From NCBI GenBank assembly GCA_033816765.1, contig CM066289.1, forward strand, positions 3,844,001 to 3,908,000: a stretch of DNA of 64,000 nt, in the 5' to 3' direction. The translations under genes were made by a program, and so were the position numbers. Positions 35,148-46,009 of this stretch are shown here, piece after piece. How positions within the stretch are numbered: position 1 is the first letter of the stretch; each line of letters begins with the position of its first letter. This DNA comes from Nothopassalora personata (lineage: Eukaryota; Ascomycota; Dothideomycetes; Mycosphaerellales; Mycosphaerellaceae). The notes below the pieces were generated by a model, which saw only the letters and a program-made list of their open reading frames with translations, was not told the origin of the DNA and did no database searches.

Positions 35148-35732
35148 AGATGGATTCATATCCGTGCCAATCGGCCTACCGAACTAAGGCAAAAGCCCGT
35201 CGGGAAAATAAAGGCGCTGATCAAGAGTCTATTTGGCAATGTTGCCGAACACACCAGTCTAGAGAAGCATCCGAACTCTCTTGAGACGGAAGAGATTATA
35301 CAGGCACTCGACCATTTTATTTTCAAGGGGAGTGTCAGATGGGATGAGTACTTGGGACCAAGGATCATGGGGAACTGCACTCCAATGCGCCTTCTCAACC
35401 GCCGTTCCCGCCGGTCACTTTGCACAGTCATCATATGATTGAGTCCGAAGCTTTGCGATACCAGTCTTGAAGTCATCAATCAGTACACTGCTCCACGAGA
35501 TGTGCCATGCATGCTGCATAATGTATCTGTGCGCGGGCGCTCGCGTATGTACCGTTGGCGGCTGCGTAGGTCAGAAGGTTCTGGGAATACTCGGTAAGAC
35601 TGTCCAAGGGTGGCCTTGGTAGAGTCTTGTCAAAGCAGTTGAGGTTTTTGCCAGGGATGTGCTCAAGATGGAAGTTCGGCTGGGAAGGGATCGCGCGGCG
35701 GTGAGAGAGTGTTCAGAAGTGCCAATATAGGA
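35148..35732 (+). pseudogene. SprT-like metallopeptidase family member, broken (copy 2)
   Basis: The first frame reads RWIHIRANRPTELRQKPVGK, then ALDHFIFKGSVRWDEYLGPR. A frameshift separates it from STLLHEMCHACCIMYLC, which holds the HExxH zinc motif, followed by SLVKAVEVFARDVLKMEVRL. Between these parts a TAG stands where relatives have the Q of A-W-Q before the last helix, as expected from CAG to TAG. Order and spacing match the other copies. Neighbouring DNA is otherwise empty. Confidence 0.6.
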
Positions 35733-36439
35733 CACCGTTGCGTCTCGTGCATACCTGGCTGACTCTTTCAAGGGGGCGAAGAATGGCTTTGTTGACAGCC
35801 TGATGGACCGAAGCAAAGTGAGCGCATTTCCAGAGCGCCTTGAAGCAGTGCCTGACTTATGGAAGCGGCAAAAGCTGCTGCGTTGAGCTGGACTTACTTC
35901 GTCTGTGGGATCGTCTTGTATGACACAGGTTTCTGGAACAAGAGGCGCTATGATGGTGTGAATGTGGAGATTCTTGCATGGGAGATGTTTGCTACTTTGA
36001 TTCAATACAGGAGCTCTGGTTTTTGTCCCTATTCAGGAACCATGACTTCCTTCAGTCTGCAATGATCACAGAACGACAACGGCATCCACTATGGCAGCAC
36101 AGCTTCCTCAGCCCTCTCACAATATCTTAGCGTCACTGGTCACCGCGGACCAGCAACTACACTTCCGGTCATAGGCGCCATACAGAACAACATTGTACAT
36201 TTCTTGATTCCCGTGGTACTCGACCATGGTTGGTCTTGTCCGTCAACTCGTCGTCCAGCAATCTCTAATGAATGAACCTAGATCTCACCTATCCTCTATC
36301 TAAACCTTCAGACACATCCACACCATACCTTCATGACACAGCTCATGGCCGCCTTCAGTATCATCTTCTTGGACCTAGACATTACTCTGTACTGCACATT
36401 CGCTTGCTTTTCTGAGCTCATTGCTGGAAGCTCACGCGG

Positions 36440-36880
36440 CAGAACATTGCTGAGAACGGGCGCCTTCATCTGGAGGCCAATACCTTGTCAGAAAAGACCT
36501 GGCATGGCATCTTGACCGTTCTGTTACACGAGATATGCCACGTTTACATCCGAATCTACATCTATAATAAGCGATGTTCGGTCAATGTGTCGAGCTCGTG
36601 CACGGGGTACGATCAAGGTGGGAAGACAGGACACGGCGCGGCCTGGCAGCAGATAGCACTATGAGTGGAAGTATTCGCAAAAGTCAATCTGCAGCTACCT
36701 CTCACTCTTGATATAGGACGAATGTTGGGTGCCGTAGATAAAGGCAACAAAAGGCGCCTGCAGTTGCCACCACGGTGCGTGCAGCGTTTCTTCCAAGCAC
36801 CAGGGAGAGGGCGAGATACTACGGGGCTGTGTCAAGTCTTCCGACCAGGCTGCCCCATACCCAATGAGTCGTTGCCATGA
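36440..36880 (+). pseudogene. SprT-like metallopeptidase family member, broken (copy 3)
   Basis: One frame reads AENGRLHLEANTLSEKTWHG, then ILTVLLHEICHVYIRIYIYN with HExxH, a cysteine-containing stretch (RCSVNVSSSC), then GGKTGHGAAWQQIAL and, after an in-frame TGA at about 36662, VEVFAKVNLQLPLTLDIGRM. The GHGAAWQ block is the best-preserved version of this family landmark in the window. The 5' half is not recognisable. Confidence 0.6.
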
Positions 36881-37429
36881 AAGATGAAAGACCGCGAGGA
36901 TAAGATTGAGCTTCAAGTCCACTCCTGGGTAGTGCATCGTAGACTGGTGAATGCCCAGCGTAGCGCGACACCATGAAAGAAGGCCATAGACTTGCGCGAG
37001 CTGAACTTGCAGACAAATTGCTGCTCTGTGTAAAGGTGGAGCCTCCATGTCACTCAAACGCCCCAAGCATCCGCAATCGTTTCAAAGTCGGCGCAGTAGC
37101 GCAGGTCTGCAAAGGAGACTTTGCACGGCGCTTGACTGTGTGTCCGGCCGTCAAGACCACAGATGAGAGCCGGAGCTCGAAGAGCAACGATGCTTGTAAG
37201 TATACTGCTTCAGATATTAGCTTGGTGAACTACCGAATCACAATCTTCGCCCATTTCGCGTACCTTTCCCATTGGCAAGGCGCAGTCCAGCATAGTCCAG
37301 AAACAAGAACAATTCCCGGCCTTTCCACATGTCCGTATTTCTCCATGGCAAAGACCGTTTTATAGGTCTGAGGCGATGCTCACTGAGAGCCGTCAGGAGC
37401 GCAGCTTGCTCCGGATGCAGCACGTCGTA

Positions 37430-38088
37430 GATCTAGACATCGCTGGGGATGTAACCCGTACGCATCATCTCGGTGAGTGCACTACTGAGCCGCCGGATAT
37501 CCCCCTCTACGCCCCGCCCCAATAATGACCTGCAAAGCCCTCAACCGCAGCCGCCATCTTTTACCAATAGTATGCATGTCCAGTAATCTCATATAAGTAC
37601 CACGACACCGCCCTGCAACCCTCGTCGTCACACCAGCCCATGCAGCAATTCTTGTACAGCAAACTGTGTGCGGCTTCGTGGAAGACAGTGATCATGACCT
37701 CCCAAGCGTGGGGGGTGGCGGACGTCGATTCTTATGAGGATGTTGCCGAATCTGTTGAGACGTGTTGCGCCGACTTGACCGGGGGCAAGTCCTTATACCA
37801 AATGATAGTGCAGCGATTTTTGTTGCCGGTAGAGAAGAAAGCGCGCTTGAGGAAATCGAAGAGGGATTGGAAGGTAGGGAGGCCCAGGTTTTCCATGTTG
37901 GCCGAGCGTTCCTCTTGGGCACTGCTTTCACGAAAGCAGAGACCGAGTTGAACGTAGCAGAGCCATAAGGCAATGCCCCAAATATGCAGAGTCGAGCCTG
38001 AGTTCGCGGCGTGGTGCAGCATGGTGTGGATTGTGGAGATGGTACTGTCGTACTCGTCGTCCCAATCTTCCTGCGTAGGTAGCGACAT
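37430..38088 (-). pseudogene. SprT-like metallopeptidase family member, broken (copy 4)
   Basis: ATG at 38088 opens MSLPTQEDWDDEYDSTISTI, then FDFLKRAFFSTGNKNRCTII and, past a TAA at 37732-37734, EVMITVFHEAAHSLLYKNCC with HExxH. It then reads TGHAYYW, stop, KMAAAVEGFAGH. The second stop is TAA exactly where the family has Q after W, as expected from CAA to TAA. The frame is otherwise intact over about 650 bp, so the gene was inactivated recently by point mutation. It faces copy 5 head to head. Confidence 0.65.
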
Positions 38089-38329
38089 TTTGCTTGTCGT
38101 GATGGCCCTTTGTCGCTGATTTAGCAGATCTATAGGATCAGTAGCTCAGAATACAAGAGATTCGGGGGTGGGTTGCGGACTTTATGGCGGACGGGCCACC
38201 GAGTATCAATTCTCAATTCTCATCCATGACAAAGCTCACATCTTATCAATTGTATAAGTATCTCATTCTCTCACGGGTATACACCCTGTATCCAGATCAT
38301 CATTTCGACACAATAGCAAACAAGCCGCT

Positions 38330-38943
38330 CTGTCACTCGCCTCAACCGCGCAGCCACGATATACCTACGACGCCCGACAAGACACCCTCCAAGCAACAAT
38401 CCGCATCACCGACCACTTATGGTACAACGATCCAGACAGATGGGCAGCCTACAACCATTCCTCCGCTCCTCTTTGCCGTATCGGCCAGCGCGTCGAGCGC
38501 CACATCCTCCTAATCGATCCGACTTACCCGGGTGATATCTGCCTACACTGGCTCGTGGTGGCACTCGGCTACATCATCTTCGGCCTCAACTTCGACACTC
38601 TGTTTAAAAGTGGCTGGATCGCCGAAATGCAGCCAGATAGTTCTGGTGGGATATAATGGTCGCCGGAGGAGGGCCGAGCGCGGATTTATCTGAACAAAGA
38701 GCTTTGCATCACCTGGCGCCACACCATCAGTACCATGCTACATGAAATGTGCCATGCGTAGCTGCAGTGGTCTGCTTCATATTGGACATACGGGGCATAG
38801 GCTGGCCATGGCAGCGGCTGGCTTTTGAGGTGGAACGAGTCGCGAGTAGGGTTTTGGATGTGGAGTTGGATCTTTGTCGTGTGCTTTCTGTTGTCGCTGA
38901 GTATCGGGCATCCAATATCTTGCCGCTGGAGGCGTACTTTTAG
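38330..38943 (+). pseudogene. SprT-like metallopeptidase family member, broken (copy 5)
   Basis: The frame reads YTYDARQDTLQATIRITDHL, LHWLVVALGYIIFGLNFDTL, a TAA, WSPEEGRARIYLNKELCITW, then ISTMLHEMCHA with HExxH, a TAG, LQWSASYWTYGA and AGHGSGW. Continuation needs a frame shift into QRLAFEVERVASRVLDVELD. Both internal stops are explained by CAA/CAG to TAA/TAG changes. Start codon not identified. Confidence 0.6.
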
Positions 38944-40470
38944 CCGTTTTTCACGCGGGGCCAATATCGGGTATTGCTGCAGACGGGACCTGGTGGCAAG
39001 AGTCCTGCGGATGTTAGTGCCACTCCAGATGTAGCGCTGTGTGATCAATTGTATGGAGAAGTTTACACTGGCATAGATCGTCCTGTGGCGGTGGAGATAG
39101 CTGTCGAATGAAGCGTGTGCTATCCGATCGCTAGCTGCATCTCTCATAGTAGTACTGCAGTATCAGGGGGTGTGTGATGCTGTTTTCAACGCCAACCTGC
39201 AACGCTCATTAGCCTGCGGCCAGTCCCGCTTCACGCAGTAAACACTCCAAATTTCGTCGCCAACTGTGACATCCACAACTAAGGTAGCTCAAGACCATGT
39301 CGCTCGCGCACGTGGTCTTGTACGGTCTCTGGGGCTACCAGGAGATCGTCCTCCCAGTGTAAGAGCACATTCCAAGCCCCGCGAGCGTTCAATAGCGCTG
39401 CAGAGCCTCGAAGACGTTCAATTTTGCTAACACTGCTTCGCAGCCCCCATGGCTTCAACGCCCAAATGGGCTTCAACAACCCGGAGTGGATGTACGTGTC
39501 AGCGGGGAGAGGAGAACTATTCGCAGGGATAGCGGCTGACATGCAATATAGCTTCCTCCCCCTCGATCCTCGCCCGCCGCCACCATTCCCGGTCCTGTGG
39601 TGCCGGTGGCCAGCACCCTTCGGCGTGTGGCCTTGGTTGCCAAGTTATGGTCCGCTGTAAGTAACGATGCGTCGAGCGCTCCCTTGATCCGCTCGGTTGA
39701 TCATTTCCATGGCCCTGTTTGTGGCCATCGACCTTTCGGCTGAATCACGTCTTTGTGGAGTGCGGTGCTGATTCGTTTCATAGTCCTTTTGCCACTCCGT
39801 GGTACCAGGTCACGCTGGCCATATGGGCTAGCGACGACGAGGCTGTCGTCGACATTTTTGACCCTTGGTAAGTGAACAGTCCTTGCTGTGCACCCCCAAT
39901 GGGATGTTGCTCGCCATCCTACGGACTGGATCACCTGGACATGTCAGCGAAGTGGTCTTTCATGGATCCAATAGCGCCGTGGACCCGCTTCGAATCAATT
40001 ACAGCTCTATGCGTTACAACAATTCCTGCCAACGGATCTGGGACTGCGGGATTCGGCCTCTCCTCATTCTTCAGTAGCAGCCTCTTCTGGTGCTTAGCTT
40101 CGATCGCTGGCACAGGCACGCCTCAGGCTCGATCGATCTTCTCAGCATTGCATTCAAGCTTTGGGCCATTAAGTCGAACGTTGCTTCTTCGGAGCATCGC
40201 TTGCAAGTCGTCCTTTGAGACGAAACAACGCCCCGGAAGCAGCTGCCCTCCACGATCCCGCCACTGCCGAGCATCGCTTTCACGCTTTCGATCACTCGCT
40301 CAAGGCTTCTGCTTCTAAAAAGCATTGCCTTATGCACTATATCTGATGCCCTCCCTCAGATCTGGCACTTCCTTTGGCATGAGTTTGTCGCTTCCAGGAG
40401 CTCGGCATCCTGGGATTCATCCACCGCTGGGCATCGGTCTCAAGCTTTCCACCGTCAGGCCAGGCGATCT
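38944..40470. other. Intergenic, nothing firm
   Basis: A plus-strand frame at 39424-39660 contains PHGFNAQMGFNNPEWMYVSA and a minus-strand frame at 40071-40337 contains SLERVIESVKAMLGSGG. Both look mildly protein-like but match nothing known, so no gene is called. Confidence 0.3.
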
Positions 40471-40479
40471 TTTACCAGG

Positions 40480-40650
40480 ATATCGCCTTCAAAAATTGTT
40501 TTGACGGGACTTTGCGCCTGTGTGAACGATATCAGGTTCATGTTGACTGGAAGGAAGGACATGAAGTTATCCCTTGGATCCACCAGGCTGGGGAGGCACG
40601 GACCGACAACTTTCACTTCGTTCCGCAATCGCCGAACCTCGGCAGATGAA
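40480..40650 (+). pseudogene. Possible truncated SprT-like copy (N-terminal part only)
   Basis: One frame reads NCFDGTLRLCERYQVHVDWK, then EGHEVIPWIHQAGEARTDNF, which resembles the segment that precedes the HExxH helix in the other copies (F-F-x-G-x-L..V-x-W). A TGA follows shortly, and no HExxH appears before the PEX2 start at 40718. Resemblance is weak. Confidence 0.3.
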
Positions 40651-40717
40651 TGTTTCTCACCCACAGCACAGCATCCTTCACCATATACCACGCGATTGTT
40701 TGCAATACTGACATGTT

Positions 40718-42187
40718 GTGGATATGGCAGACTTCGCAGCGGCACAGAAACGCATATTGGAGAGACGAGCCGCGAGAGAGACGGCGATAGCAGCCGAGTC
40801 GCGAGCACACAGAGAGACACGAACGGCGCAATTGACACAACTACCACCCACGCTACGATCCTACGCGTACGAATTGCTCAACTACTACGACCACTTGAAA
40901 TCGCCCTATGGCACATCTCCAGCCTTCCGTGTGGGACAGGTGGACGCAGAGCTCCTCGACGAAGCATTACTGGATTTACTACGCAAACAGGCGGGAGAAG
41001 GCCTGAAGCTGTTTGGCGCACACCTCAAGGACGACTGGAACGCGGAGATCACCGCTCTACTGCGCATTGTATACTGGAAGCTGTCAATATGGGATCACGG
41101 GACCAGCTATGGCGCATCTCTACAAGGCCTGAAATACATCGATGCACGCGGGAAAGACATCTTCGAAGCAGAACGACTACGCAAAGACGCTACAAAACTG
41201 CAACGAGCACTCTACGGACTCATCACAGTCGTCGGTCGATATGGCTGGACACGATGGGAGGAACGATTATCAAGCTTGGAAAACGGCTACGACGAACCCT
41301 CTCCACTGATACAACGATTGAGCCGACTCACGACCTTCGCCAGCACCACACACAACATCACGTCTTTCCTCTCCTTTCTTGTTTTCCTCTACAACGGACG
41401 ATACCGAACACTGACAGACAGAATACTTCGCCTCCGACTTGTCCCCTCCTCCAACCAGACCAGCAGAGAAGTCTCCTTCGAATTCCTGAACCGACAACTA
41501 GTCTGGCACGCCTTTACCGAATTTCTTTTGTTTCTCCTCCCCCTCGTCGGAATCAGCAGATGGCGAAGATGGCTATCAAGAGCATGGACGAAGACCAAAA
41601 CAACGACCATCAAGCTCTTTGCGGGAGCACCTGCAGACGATAACGAAGAAGATGAAGACATACAGAAGGGAGAACTGAGCTTCTTACCTGAACGAACATG
41701 CGCAATATGCTACCAAGATCAGAACCCCACAGGAGGCCAATCTGAGCAGGACATCATTTCTTCTTCGGCGGCAGCAGCAAACAGCGGTATCACTGGATCC
41801 GCAATGACAGACATCACGAACCCATACCAGGCAGAACCTTGTGGATGCATCTACTGTTTCGTGTGCCTTGCACAACGAATAGAAGCTGAAGAGGGCGAAG
41901 GATGGGTGTGCTTACGATGTGGAGAGATCGTCAAGGAGTGCAGACCTTGGCATGGAGATGTGGTAGTACGACGAGAGAGACGCAGTACGGACGTGAGCAC
42001 GAAATCGGGCAGTCGACCCAGTAGTAGGCGGAAGAGCGTAATGTTTGATCTGGATGCGGAGAAGAAGGCGTTGGATGAGGAGGAGAGAGAGGATTCTGCG
42101 ATGGAGAATGTGGATCCTATGCCCATTGCCGAAGAAGTCGAAGAGAGCGTTGCGTGGAGCAAATTTCAGGATAGCGATGATGAATAG
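40718..42187 (+). CDS. PEX2: Peroxisome assembly protein PEX2 (RING E3 ligase)
   Basis: PEX2 forms, with PEX10 and PEX12, the peroxisomal membrane ubiquitin ligase that ubiquitinates PEX5 for recycling. A single exon encodes 489 residues from ATG at 40718 (a second ATG lies two codons on). The N-terminal half is the Pex2/Pex12 region (LPPTLRSYAYELLNYYDHLK; ITALLRIVYWKLSIWDHG), with hydrophobic segments near THNITSFLSFLVFLYNG and FTEFLLFLLPLVG. The C-terminal RING runs from about Cys328 (CAICYQD) through C-G-C-I-Y-C-F-V-C to C-L-R-C near 398-401. An acidic tail follows (KFQDSDDE). Length and order match fungal PEX2. Confidence 0.9.
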   Translation: MDMADFAAAQKRILERRAARETAIAAESRAHRETRTAQLTQLPPTLRSYAYELLNYYDHLKSPYGTSPAFRVGQVDAELLDEALLDLLRKQAGEGLKLFGAHLKDDWNAEITALLRIVYWKLSIWDHGTSYGASLQGLKYIDARGKDIFEAERLRKDATKLQRALYGLITVVGRYGWTRWEERLSSLENGYDEPSPLIQRLSRLTTFASTTHNITSFLSFLVFLYNGRYRTLTDRILRLRLVPSSNQTSREVSFEFLNRQLVWHAFTEFLLFLLPLVGISRWRRWLSRAWTKTKTTTIKLFAGAPADDNEEDEDIQKGELSFLPERTCAICYQDQNPTGGQSEQDIISSSAAAANSGITGSAMTDITNPYQAEPCGCIYCFVCLAQRIEAEEGEGWVCLRCGEIVKECRPWHGDVVVRRERRSTDVSTKSGSRPSSRRKSVMFDLDAEKKALDEEEREDSAMENVDPMPIAEEVEESVAWSKFQDSDDE

Positions 42188-42665
42188 GCAGCGCATCGTA
42201 TCGAAAACTTCTCCTCGAACCTGCCGGCGTGCAGATACCCCCCTTGGATTATTGCGTGTTCTTGAGACGATTGCGCATCACAGCGCTTCGTGCAATTTTG
42301 CTCTGTCTACAGGATGCGGCTATACCCATGAATTCCGGACGATCTAACACCATACCGCTGATACTGAGCCATGTATGGAATCCATCGACTTGGTTAAGGC
42401 CGCATCCTGTGGCATGTTCGAAGATGCTATTCCAGAACTCAGAAGGAATGACTCCCAGTCCGGCCCCGGAGATTTCTCGCCCTGGCACACCTGGCACTTC
42501 TACCGAGTCGCCATCGACGTCGTTTCAAACTGGTTGTCCTCCAGCTTCTTCTGAAGTCAGGACTCTGGCGCCGTGGTCGAACCCAGGTTATGATGCAGAC
42601 GGGAAGTTCTTCCACACCATACCCAAGAGCCCTTAGCACTTTTTTGGCGCACTATGGATTGCCAA
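42188..42665. other. Intergenic between convergent genes
   Basis: Region between the 3' ends of PEX2 and the SprT-like gene on the other strand. A plus frame 42229-42636 (135 codons) is proline/serine-rich and without a family; no gene is called. Confidence 0.4.
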
Positions 42666-42796
42666 TTACTTCCTTGCTTCCTCCAGCTCACTGACCCGCT
42701 GAATCAGTCGAGAAAGGTCAAAGCCGTCATGGGGCGGCTGCGAAGCACTGGATCGAGGAGCTTGCGCAGCTGAATTCGTTACCGGGCAACAACCGC

Positions 42797-43333
42797 TCAG
42801 ATGCGTGGCAAGGAATAAGCATTCCCGGTCTTGCCATCCATCTTCCACCGTAATTCGGCGCAAGACAGCCTCTCACAGTCGCAGTAATACAAATACCTTG
42901 ACGGAATGGCATGCGCCATTTCGTGGAGGATCGTCTCTATCACGCCTACAGCATTGTGATGTGCGTCATGAGCTGAGTCGAGCTCGAAGGTGCAGAAGCC
43001 ATACGCATAGACATGTCTGATACCCGAGGCGTGCATGTTGCGGGACCAGATCAAGCCGGAGTACATGATCTTCTTACTGGGGAAGGACTCCACTTCGAGG
43101 ATGAGGAGAAGTTCGCGGAACGGGACGTCCATGGCTTTCAGAGCTATTGTCCTTTGATATGCAGGCATGTGGTTTGAATCGATCGCATGAAGTCGTTGAA
43201 AGAGCTGGCTTAGGGCCTGATTCCACCATTGTGGGGAAGGATGGTCGCTTCGTGCGGCAGCTTCAAGAAGGTTGATGCGGGTGAGGAGGTTGTTATGGTC
43301 ATCTGGATGATCTTGGAGAGTTGGAGGCGACAT
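42797..43333 (-). CDS. SprT-like metallopeptidase-domain protein (least damaged copy)
   Basis: From the ATG at 43333 (MSPPTLQDHPDDHNNLLTRI) one frame of 178 codons runs without a stop. An in-frame ATG at 43456 would add 41 residues but lies in less protein-like sequence. It contains a helical N-terminal part, LELDSAH-type sequence (FCTFELDSAHDAHHNAVG) and VIETILHEMAHAIPSRYLYY with the HExxH zinc motif, then cysteines (CDCERLSC) and GKTGNAYSLPRI before the stop. In relatives the block G-H-G-x-A-W-Q and a last helix should follow. Here H is N in TGNAY and the protein ends early, while another frame continues to 42666. It could be a slightly truncated active gene or the newest pseudogene. Confidence 0.55.
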   Translation of the reverse strand: MSPPTLQDHPDDHNNLLTRINLLEAAARSDHPSPQWWNQALSQLFQRLHAIDSNHMPAYQRTIALKAMDVPFRELLLILEVESFPSKKIMYSGLIWSRNMHASGIRHVYAYGFCTFELDSAHDAHHNAVGVIETILHEMAHAIPSRYLYYCDCERLSCAELRWKMDGKTGNAYSLPRI

Positions 43334-45048
43334 GCTTTCTCCCTGCCATGAATCTGCTGCATGAGCTTGGGGCTTGGGCTTTATGGTTACCACATTGAGG
43401 TACGAGACACGTTTCCTGGTGATTACGGGCGAGAAGGACCCATATATCGGTGGCAAGGCAGCATCATAATCATGCTTGTCAAGAAATGGAGGTTACCGAA
43501 AGGCACAGCACTACTGATCAGGATGTATGACGAGCTTCAGCGGATGACTGAGTAAGTACCGCGAACGAGACGCAGCCGGGCCTTGTCCCTTCCTGTTCAT
43601 TGAGCGGCTGGCTCAATTGCTTGTCACATTTCGTACTGCGGTACCTCCTGTGCTGGAGGCGCTTCACTTTATGCTCACTAGCATCCAGGAGTTTGTCTGC
43701 TCATGACGGCCAGAGGTCTTGGCGTCCCACCGGAACAGGGTGCTTCAAGAAACCGGACCACATTATGCACGTACACCAACCCTCCTGCAAGCTCAACAAT
43801 GTGGTCTCCTCGCAGAACCAGATCGCAAGCGCGAGCAAGGAGGCACAGAGATAGATAGTCCCTTCAACAGTTGCCAGCAGCACAGCCACGACGTGGCGAC
43901 GTTTGGGTGCAAGCGCTACAGGAACTTCCTGAGCGAGATGCTACACTTTCACTTCTGAAGCAACGCAAGGTGCAGGAAGAGAATACCCAAGTGCCAACTT
44001 TCATCAGAGCATCAGAGGCATCTGCCAAAGTTAAAGACCTGCAACTGGCTCGTCAGCAGCGGCAACACTGGTCTACGCTCGAGAAGCTGCAAATACAGCG
44101 GCCTGCACCTCTCCGGGAGGCTTGATCTTCGCTTGCTCGCGTGGTCGAAGGAGGACTATGGACCAAAAAAGAAGATATGGCTCCTATTCGCATCAGGATA
44201 CTCTGATGAAGCCAATTCCGTGGCTTGGGGCCCTTTGCGAGATCTCACTCTACTCTCGATCAGTGCTGTACCATTGTCGTCGGTACCATTTCCCTATGTC
44301 CGCATGCTCCTTTCTGACCCAAAGGCTGAGACGAAACTGCTATGTACAGGTCATCCAGGCAGCGAGGACTTCAAAGCTGACACCTCTGGAGTAGCCACTG
44401 ACTATTTTGTGTTGCACATCAGCTGAGGGGAACATCGTGGTCTGACTCCAGATCAAGATGTAGAGGACAAATCGGTGATTGGAGCGCTCAGGCACGACTG
44501 CTGGACATACCATTGACAAATCCTCGGGATTCCTCGCTGGCTTGCATTCAAGCTGGGATAATGAGATGGGTATGAGGCGAGCTATTGCTTGGGGAGTTGT
44601 AGGGGTTTACCCGAGCGAACATGGCGTTTCTGCATAAGCGGCTGATGTTACACCAGACGGCCCGACGGCGCCGTGGTACCAATTGAGCACGACAGCGTAT
44701 GACTGAAAATTCATGGCTTACTTACCATATGGAGACACTGACCAGTCTACATTGCTGACATCGGCAGGAAGTCCTGAACACAACACATTGCGATGGCTGG
44801 CGCAACTCCTCGTGCTGACAGCGTGGAGCTCCTATTGTGCCCACGAGCCATGTATCACTTCCGTAATTAGGAAGTGCACATTGTCTTATGGCTTTTGCAA
44901 TGGCGCAGCAGGTTCCGAAGACTTATATTTGGAAGGGAAGTCTTGACATAAAGAGGCCGGACTCTTCACTCACCATCGCAGTACTGCAGAACAGCTTCTC
45001 AATACCTACCAAAGTCGCCCACTGAATTCAACTCAACAGCTCACCATC
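43334..45048. other. Mostly empty; one unrecognised frame at 44133-44426
   Basis: The plus frame 44133-44426 (97 codons, containing WLLFASGYSDEANSVAWGP) and the preceding frame 43871-44125 (ending QRQHWSTLEKLQIQRPAPLR) look somewhat protein-like and may be parts of one frameshifted old gene. No family was recognised. The end of the interval is the 5' flank of the secreted-protein gene. Confidence 0.3.
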
Positions 45049-45708
45049 ATGAAGACCACACTTCTCGCCAGCATCTTTGCCTTTGCAGCGTTCGCGCTTG
45101 CCACACCCGCTCCACAGGAGATCTCGACCCAAGGCATCGATACTGCGGCACTCAGAAAGGGACCACAGGAATCCTCTTCCTGGAAAGGACTGGATGATCC
45201 ACAGGCCAAGTCAGTATCCAACGCTTGGCGTAACATCTACGGCAAAGGCACCAAGTACAAGGATACCTGCAACAGCATCCTGACCGACGACTTTGAGGCA
45301 TACTCATGCTCTACACAGACAACTTGGGGCAAGAGGGTACAAACTTTCGTTTGCTGATCATCTCACAATCTCATGGCTGACCTTCGTTCACAGCCAACCA
45401 AGAACTGTCAACTCTGTAACTCCAAAGAGGTCTTCACGAAGGACATTCTCGGCTCTCTGCCCAAGCTCGCCGAAGCCAACATCCTGAGCTACTACTACAC
45501 GAAGAACGTGGTCATCGTGTATGCTAACATCCGCTTCCAGAAGAGCAGAGACTTCGTTGCTGTGATTGTCATCATCACGACTGAATGGAGCAGCAAGAGG
45601 GGCGTCCAGATCAGCAAGATCGAGTATGAGTACGACACTTTGGACTACGTTACCACTTACGACTCCAAGAAGAAGTGCTCTGCACTGCCATTCAGTGGCA
45701 AGTGGTGA
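45049..45708 (+). CDS. Small secreted protein (200 aa), candidate effector-like
   Basis: Exons 45049-45336 and 45394-45708, with a 57-nt intron (GTACAA..TTCACAG), give 200 residues. The first 19-20 residues (MKTTLLASIFAFAAFALAT) are a classic signal peptide with cleavage expected near ATPAPQ. The mature part has few cysteines (DTCNS, YSCST, NCQLC, KKCSA), which could pair in the extracellular space, and no known domain. A small secreted cysteine-containing protein without homology is the usual description of candidate effectors, but no evidence of a plant-related role is visible. Intron, start and stop fit well. Confidence 0.75.
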
Positions 45709-46009
45709 GCCTTATGGCATGAATGCGGGACGCAGGCTGTGCTTCAGAGACCTCAGTCACTCCTTGAAATTGCAGCAGGGCAATGTATCACTATAGCGCG
45801 AGCAGTATTTCCGTCTGCAATGCAAAGAAATTCAACGCTCCCTCTACTCCTGCTTCTCCTATCCTGCCTTCGCCAAGAGATCATGGCAGCCTTCCACTCA
45901 ATAGAAATGCATTCACATTCTTCTCCTGAGGTAGGAGATGGAAATGAGATATAGGAAACAATGCGAGCGCGATAGAAGTTGTGATTACCATTCTAGTGCT
46001 CTACTCTGT

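Noticed and set aside
40501..41643. 380-codon plus-strand frame overlapping PEX2
   Set aside because: It is a shadow: its composition is low-complexity Arg/Thr-rich and it overlaps the clearly conserved PEX2 frame.
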